Shown: positions 6,847 through 10,990 of the stretch, one piece after another
How positions within the stretch are numbered: the first letter of the stretch is position 1
Layout of the letters: each line of letters opens with the position of its first letter
Origin: DATDCV01 sp036524155
GTDB lineage: Bacteria; Verrucomicrobiota; Verrucomicrobiia; Limisphaerales; UBA8199
NCBI GenBank assembly: GCA_036524155.1
Contig: DATDCV010000261.1
Span: forward strand, 1-10,990
Length of the DNA stretch: 10,990 bases
Direction: 5' to 3'
The notes under the pieces: generated by a model
What the model was told of the DNA's origin: nothing
Database searches by the model: none
The model's input: only the letters and a program-made list of their open reading frames with translations
Position numbers and translations under genes: made by a program

Positions 6847-8940
6847 CTACTGCCGCGCGGCGGTGACCCTGACGGCCGGTTGGCCTTCAGGGAAGTGCCT
6901 GGTGAAAAAGTCCTTCATCGGCCCGGCGTATTGCGCCACGCGGATCGAGCCCCAGTCCGCCTGGTTGCCCGTGGCGTAGAATAAATAGGTGCGGCCTTCG
7001 TACTCGAACAGGTCCACGTCCGAGTTGTTGATGCCTTCGCCGCGCTCGGCTTCCAGAATGGGATTGAACGGGCTGAGCTCCCAGGCGGCCAGGTCCCGCG
7101 AACGCGCCAGGAACGAGATCCACCCCTTGTGGCCGGGGATCGCCGCATGCAGATAGATAACATAGTAATAAGGCGCGAAATATCGAACCACCGGGCAGGC
7201 GCTGTATTCGTTGTTTGCGCCGGTGAACACCAGGCCCGGGATTTTCGTCCAGTTCGAGAGGTCGGCGGAGCGTGCAAACTTAAAGCAAAACTGAACCGGC
7301 TTTTCCGATTCGTAGGCCATCAGATAGCCCCGCTCGTCGCGGCAAACTGAGCAGTTGAACAGGTGCTCGCCCGGTTCCCGCGCAATCGCCGGCGTTCGCG
7401 TCCAGTTGGTCAGGTCGCTCGATGAAAACCGGTAGATGTCGTGAAACCAATCGTTCGTCGCGCTTTCGCTGGCAAAAACGTTTAACTCCGTCCCCTGGAC
7501 AAAGCCGCTGGCGAACGAATGCCCCAGCCCAAACCGGCTGAGCTCCTGCCCCGTGACCAGGTCACGGATGAACAGGCACGTCGATTCGTCGTGACAGGTG
7601 GCTTTGTCATTGCGGCGGTTGGTGACGAGCAACGGCCGCGAGTTAAATACGACCGGCGTGTTTTCCATGCCTTGGGCGTAGGCAAAGGGCAGCTTGGCCA
7701 AAACCGGACGTTCGGCTCCAGTTTGGCCCGGCGCTACCAGGCGGGCCGGGAGCAGATCGTTGAACACCTCGACCGGCCAAAAGCGCAGCCGCTCGAATCC
7801 CTTGGGCACGGGCTGCCGGTATTGGACGTAAGCGCGGTTGGTGCCGAAAGTGGAGTAGGAAAACATGGGGTCGTTGCGCACCCCAAAGACCCGGTAGCCC
7901 ATTACCGTGCAATCTTCGAGGTCCACATGCAGGAACTTGCCGGCCAGGTCGCTGTAGATCGCCCCGGTGGACGGTGTGCCCTGCGGTTGCGAAAAATTCA
8001 GCACCAGGAGCCGGCAGCGCGTAAAGCGCACTCTCGAATAACCTTCGAATTTCGGATAGCCAACCTGGAGTGCATTGTCCGGCCCCACCAGAGTGCAATC
8101 CTCGAACACGGCGTCGGGAGTCTGCGGCATAGTGGGGTTATGCGCCCGCACATAAGCGGCTCCGGCATCGCCCCACACATCAAGGCACATGAAGTAGGAC
8201 CGGCGAAAGACGACCGATTCTTCCGGCCGGTTGACATGGCCCATGACGCAGGCCCCGGCGAAGCGGCCCAACCCGACACAATCTTCCACGACCGCTGAAA
8301 ACTCGCAGCCCGCCGCGCTGGTCATGTCCCAGCCGATGCCGCCTTCCGAGCCGGTCGAGTAAAGGCGGCGAAAAACCCAGCGGTCCCAGATCACGGCGGA
8401 GAAGGCGGGATCACACCGCCAAGGCCCCCACCAATCGACGCTCTTGAGTCCCGTCTCTCTGTCGGGGTCACCCTCGTTGAGAACCATGAACGTCGGATTC
8501 CCCGTCGGTGCTTTGGGATTTGTGCGCACTACGACGAGCGGCGCACCGGAGTCGATTACGACCCATCCGGTCGCGCCTGAACCGAGGCGCCCATCCCAAT
8601 CGCCTTCTAAAGTGTTATACGCCCGCGCCGCGCCTTTGTGCGCCGGGTACAGATTAGCCTCGGAGTAGGTATCCGGCCGGACAATGACGCGGTGCCCGCC
8701 CTTATCGTCGGGTACCGCATCCAGGGCGCGCTGGATCGCATGAAAGGCTTTTTGCCAACTGCTGCCGTCCGAGTTGTCGCCCAGCTTCGATACGTAGAGC
8801 GTCACCCCCTGGCGCGGAGGTTCCGCAGGGGACGCACCACGAGCAGGCGCGGCGAGTGCCAATTGCAGCGCGGCCAATATGGCGCTGACCATTAGCAGAC
8901 AGGTGCTTGCCGGATCGCGCCGACGGTCGGTGAATCTCAT
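6847..8940 (-). CDS. Secreted right-handed beta-helix / five-bladed beta-propeller fusion, putative carbohydrate-active protein
   Basis: A 697-residue protein predicted to be exported: residues 1-36 form a Sec signal (RRR, hydrophobic 13-31, APARGA cut site). Residues 45-76 (VTLYVSKLGDNSDGSSW, AFHAIQRALDAVPD) are the usual opening of pectate-lyase-like beta-helices. Successive coils follow with aligned Cys or Ser: VVEDCVGLG near 217, FRRSYFMC near 245, VFEDCTLVG near 278, RFTRCRLLV near 305, DLEDCTVMG near 340. From about 412 a beta-propeller takes over, with the blade motif S-x-DL-x-x-W at 507-513 (SSDLTNW), 558-564 (SADLSNW) and 614-620 (SRDLAAW), and NNSDVDLFEYEGRTYLFY near 638-655, as in GH32/43-like enzymes. 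Catalytic residues cannot be assigned confidently, so it may be a hydrolase, a lyase or a binding protein. The frame opens further to an ATG at 9033, but 8940 places the signal peptide at the N-terminus. Confidence 0.85.
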   Translation of the reverse strand: MRFTDRRRDPASTCLLMVSAILAALQLALAAPARGASPAEPPRQGVTLYVSKLGDNSDGSSWQKAFHAIQRALDAVPDDKGGHRVIVRPDTYSEANLYPAHKGAARAYNTLEGDWDGRLGSGATGWVVIDSGAPLVVVRTNPKAPTGNPTFMVLNEGDPDRETGLKSVDWWGPWRCDPAFSAVIWDRWVFRRLYSTGSEGGIGWDMTSAAGCEFSAVVEDCVGLGRFAGACVMGHVNRPEESVVFRRSYFMCLDVWGDAGAAYVRAHNPTMPQTPDAVFEDCTLVGPDNALQVGYPKFEGYSRVRFTRCRLLVLNFSQPQGTPSTGAIYSDLAGKFLHVDLEDCTVMGYRVFGVRNDPMFSYSTFGTNRAYVQYRQPVPKGFERLRFWPVEVFNDLLPARLVAPGQTGAERPVLAKLPFAYAQGMENTPVVFNSRPLLVTNRRNDKATCHDESTCLFIRDLVTGQELSRFGLGHSFASGFVQGTELNVFASESATNDWFHDIYRFSSSDLTNWTRTPAIAREPGEHLFNCSVCRDERGYLMAYESEKPVQFCFKFARSADLSNWTKIPGLVFTGANNEYSACPVVRYFAPYYYVIYLHAAIPGHKGWISFLARSRDLAAWELSPFNPILEAERGEGINNSDVDLFEYEGRTYLFYATGNQADWGSIRVAQYAGPMKDFFTRHFPEGQPAVRVTAARQ

Positions 8941-9104
8941 AGGTTTGCGGGAGCCTACCACGACCCGTCGATTTGCGCAGCCATTGTCTCCTGGACTCGT
9001 CCCAGAGCCGGACCTTGTCACCGCCGCCCGCATTCGGCGGCATTGGCTGTTTCTCGCGCTTGGCGTTATGCAACGTTATTTGCTTGTTCGTCTAAATGAG
9101 AGTT

Positions 9105-9237
9105 GTTAAAGAGTATCCGCTCAGTCTTGGGTCGGAGCGCCGAGTTGCACTCGGCTTGCACGCGGCCGTCGGCGCGGTTAAGCCGATTAAAAATCGGCGC
9201 TCCGACCCAAGACTGAGCAGGTACGTTAAAGAGCATC
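9105..9237. repeat. 100-bp element with perfect 25-bp terminal inverted repeats, flanked by 13-bp direct repeats
   Basis: The arms 9119-9143 (starting GCTCAGTCTTGGG) and 9194-9218 (ending CCCAAGACTGAGC) are perfect reverse complements over 25 bp and delimit exactly 100 bp. With a few mismatches they extend to 9113 and 9224. Two small hairpins sit inside: GCCGAG-TTGCA-CTCGGC (9139-9155) and GCCGAT-TAAAA-ATCGGC (9182-9198); each shares GCCGA/TCGGC with the long arm, so the long and short structures exclude one another. GTTAAAGAG(T/C)ATC occurs at 9105-9117 and 9225-9237, one mismatch apart. The element has no coding capacity of note. It lies in the 404-bp divergent gap 8941-9344, which otherwise shows a small hairpin (9021-9040) and no clear promoter. 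Confidence 0.8.
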
Positions 9238-9330
9238 AGATGGTTTGTCAGGAAATTCGTTTTTGGCGACCTTGACACGGACGGCGGCGAGACACACCGG
9301 GCGGGCTTCTCACTTTGTCGCGCGGTGGTC

Positions 9331-9337
9331 AGAGAGG
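9331..9337 (+). promoter_or_regulatory. Ribosome binding site deciding the start at 9345
   Basis: AGAGAGG lies 7 bases before the ATG at 9345, a good Shine-Dalgarno match and spacing. It is the only clear one in the window, the other intact genes having none, and it fixes the start of the DUF4832-type gene. Confidence 0.7.
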
Positions 9338-9344
9338 TTTCTGC

Positions 9345-10990
9345 ATGACGGTCCTGAAAAAACAGTACACAAGCTACTTCGTTCTCGCGGCGGTGTTGAT
9401 CTGCGGGGGCGAGACGGGCGCGGCCACGAATTCCTATTCGCTCAACTACCGGCCGGCCCCGGCTGACAATCCGCTCAAAGGCTTTTTCCCTTACGCTGGA
9501 ACCTACACCACCTTCCCTCACAGCATGGAGTGGGGCTATTTGCCCTTGCGTTCCCTGATGACGGGACCGACGAACTTTGACTGGACAGCCCTGGACAACA
9601 TGCTGGACGGCATCGCGCGGCGCGGGCACCAAACGGCGTTTCGCATTTACCTGGACTATCCTTCGAAACCGACTGGCATCCCGCAATACCTGCTCGATGC
9701 CGGCCTGACGACGCGCACTTACACCGACTACGGCAACGGCAACGTCAGTGTTTCCCCTGATTATGAAAACCCGCTGCTGCGCGAGGCGCTGACGAATTTC
9801 ATCGACGCGTTTGGGGCGCGTTACGATGGTGATCCGCGCGTCGGCTTCATCACCGTCGGCCTCCTCGGCTTCTGGGGAGAATGGCATACCTATCCATATG
9901 ATTGGTGGTTCGCGTCGCTATCAGTCCAGAATGAGGTGCTGACGGCTTATGGGCGGGCCTTCTCCCACACGAGGCTGCTGGTGCGCAAACCCGCAGGGAG
10001 CATCCCGGCGTCGCGCGCGATCGGATACCATGACGATTCGTTCGCCTACGAGACCCTGGATCCGCCGAACTGGACCTTTCTGGGTTTGCTGAAAGCCGCC
10101 GGCGAGACCAACAAGTGGCAGACCCAACCGATCGGCGGCGAGGTGCGGCCGGAGGTCCAGCTTTGCATGTGGGATACCAACCAGACATCCTGTGTGCCCG
10201 CCGGCCAGGAGTACAACACGTGCGTAGACCGGACCCACGCCTCCTGGATGCTGAACCACCGCGCTTTCGCCCCAGGCTTCAACAGCATGCAGAAGGATCT
10301 GGCGGTGGCGGGAGCGCGGCGGCTCGGGTACGAGCTCTACGTCAGCAGTGCCGAACTCTCCGCCGCCACCGAGGTGGAACCGCTCGCGGTCGCTCTCCAG
10401 ATCCGCAACTGCGGCGTGGCCCCGTTTTATTACGAGTGGCTGGTGCTGCTCCGCGCGCTCAAAGGCAACGGCGTCGCCACCCAAACGTGGACCACTCCGT
10501 GGAAGCTTCCTTCGCTGCTGCCCGCGGCAACAAACACTGTGTGGAGCCTCACCCTGGCCCAGCCAGGTCTGCCCGCCGGCAGCTACACGCTGGTGCTCGG
10601 AGTCCCGAATCCGCTCACCAATGGCGTGCCACTGCGGTTCGCCAATGACACGCAGGACGCCGACGTTGCGGGATGGCTGACGCTGGGGCAATTCACGGTG
10701 CTGCCGGGCCGTGCGCAACCGCTTTTGCAGGGTCGGCGTTCCGCAGCCGGGTTCGACGTCCTCGTCGCTGGCGCGGCGCCGGGTCTTTGGAGCGTGGAGT
10801 ATGCGAACCGGCTGGGCGCGTGGACGTTCCTGGCCTCCACCAACACCACAACCAGCGAGTGGACGCTCACCGATGAAATCTCTGCAGCCGCGCGGTTCTA
10901 CCGGGTCGTAGGCCCCCAGGCAGCGCCGTTGAACCGATTAGCTCCGCCCGACGGTGGTGGTAGGGACGCGTTCCACCGCGTCCCATTCTC
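9345..10990 (+). CDS. DUF4874/DUF4832-type secreted TIM-barrel protein (3' partial)
   Basis: This frame stays open from ATG 9345 to the window end, 548 codons without a stop. Residues 1-26 look like a Sec signal (KK, then YFVLAAVLICGG, cut near TGA); C20 lacks a proper lipobox. NPLKGFFPY (42-50) opens a glycosidase-like TIM barrel typical of DUF4874/DUF4832 proteins, with FRIYLDYP (99-106), VGFITVGLLGFWGEWHTY (166-183; E179 is an obvious catalytic candidate) and VQLCMWD (271-277). About 328-452 is a beta-sandwich (VALQIRNCGVAPFYYEW) as in the DUF4832 C-terminal part. Residues 480-522 (WSVEYANRLGAWTFLAST, ending ARFYRVVGP) are a module that commonly ends secreted proteins in this phylum. The tail from 525 on, with PPDGGGRDAFHRVPF, is unlike the rest and coincides with a hairpin repeat; the real stop is probably just past the window. 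The family's reaction is not established; a role on glycans is inferred from the neighbours and signal peptide. Confidence 0.85.
   Translation, partial: MTVLKKQYTSYFVLAAVLICGGETGAATNSYSLNYRPAPADNPLKGFFPYAGTYTTFPHSMEWGYLPLRSLMTGPTNFDWTALDNMLDGIARRGHQTAFRIYLDYPSKPTGIPQYLLDAGLTTRTYTDYGNGNVSVSPDYENPLLREALTNFIDAFGARYDGDPRVGFITVGLLGFWGEWHTYPYDWWFASLSVQNEVLTAYGRAFSHTRLLVRKPAGSIPASRAIGYHDDSFAYETLDPPNWTFLGLLKAAGETNKWQTQPIGGEVRPEVQLCMWDTNQTSCVPAGQEYNTCVDRTHASWMLNHRAFAPGFNSMQKDLAVAGARRLGYELYVSSAELSAATEVEPLAVALQIRNCGVAPFYYEWLVLLRALKGNGVATQTWTTPWKLPSLLPAATNTVWSLTLAQPGLPAGSYTLVLGVPNPLTNGVPLRFANDTQDADVAGWLTLGQFTVLPGRAQPLLQGRRSAAGFDVLVAGAAPGLWSVEYANRLGAWTFLASTNTTTSEWTLTDEISAAARFYRVVGPQAAPLNRLAPPDGGGRDAFHRVPF
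10963..10984. repeat. Hairpin repeat inside the 3' end of the DUF4832-type gene
   Basis: GGGACGCG (10963-10970) and CGCGTCCC (10977-10984) form a perfect 8-bp stem around TTCCAC, preceded by GGTGGTGGTA. It resembles a dispersed intergenic palindrome that I associate with this phylum (not verified here). It is read in frame as RDAFHRVPF after the normal end of the last domain, which suggests that the repeat extended the gene, or that its stop codon is just beyond the window. Confidence 0.5.

Noticed and set aside
6270..6984. Short plus-strand open frames in and around the 481-bp gap
   Set aside because: They overlap the ends of real genes or the repeat arrays, lack ribosome sites and show no motif.
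8941..9033. Upstream ATG at 9033 for the beta-helix/propeller gene
   Set aside because: It would put 31 polar, arginine-rich residues before a clear signal peptide; the ATG at 8940 fits better.
9105..9237. CRISPR or tRNA-like structure in the palindromic region
   Set aside because: There is a single inverted repeat pair rather than spaced direct repeats, and no cloverleaf with T-loop GTTCRA sequence.
9272..9300. Perfect TTGACA as a -35 box for the DUF4832-type gene
   Set aside because: At 16-18 bp downstream there is only GC-rich sequence with no -10 resemblance.
9066..9887. Minus-strand open frame of 273 codons
   Set aside because: It is antisense to the DUF4832-type gene and crosses the palindromic element; its translation shows no recognisable domain.
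9921..10718. Minus-strand open frame of 265 codons
   Set aside because: It is antisense to the domains of the DUF4832-type gene, and its sequence is typical of a frame shadow.

Overview
The window is about 11 kb of GC-rich bacterial DNA that looks like a carbohydrate-degradation (accessory) region of a Verrucomicrobiota genome, probably related to Pedosphaera/Limisphaerales. That assignment is inference. It rests on an orphan prepilin-type protein with the H-X9-DG motif, a Tat-exported Gfo/Idh/MocA oxidoreductase, a DUF4832-type protein ending in a W..L...RFYR module, mostly absent Shine-Dalgarno sequences, and abundant dispersed palindromic repeats. No rRNA, tRNA, CRISPR array, transposase or phage gene is visible.

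Layout: (1) 2-3112, plus: a GH78 alpha-L-rhamnosidase, cut at its 5' end by the window edge. (2) 3163-4089, plus: a secreted pseudopilin-like protein. (3) 4090-4270: a convergent intergenic region with a REP-like hairpin. (4) 6365 down to 4271, minus: a probable two-gene operon, a cytoplasmic TIM-barrel sugar isomerase/epimerase followed after 31 bp by a Tat-signal Gfo/Idh/MocA dehydrogenase. (5) 6366-6846: a gene-free stretch with a promoter placed for a leaderless mRNA, a 10-bp inverted repeat, two inverted arrays of a 7-bp tandem repeat, and a quasi-palindrome. (6) 8940 down to 6847, minus: a secreted protein joining a right-handed beta-helix to a GH43/GH32-like beta-propeller. (7) 8941-9344: a divergent intergenic region holding a 100-bp element with perfect 25-bp terminal inverted repeats. 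(8) 9345 to the window end, plus: a large open frame without a stop, a secreted DUF4874/DUF4832-type TIM-barrel protein whose tail runs into another hairpin repeat.

Together the genes suggest capture and breakdown of rhamnose-containing or decorated plant or algal glycans outside the cytoplasm (rhamnosidase, beta-helix/propeller protein, DUF4832 protein). The isomerase/dehydrogenase pair would do oxidation and isomerisation chemistry on the released sugars or glycosides. No transporter, TonB receptor or regulator is in view, so the substrate cannot be named. The most interesting leads are the isomerase/dehydrogenase pair split across compartments, the predicted leaderless promoter, the beta-helix/propeller fusion, and four different repeat families, one of which seems to be translated into a protein tail.
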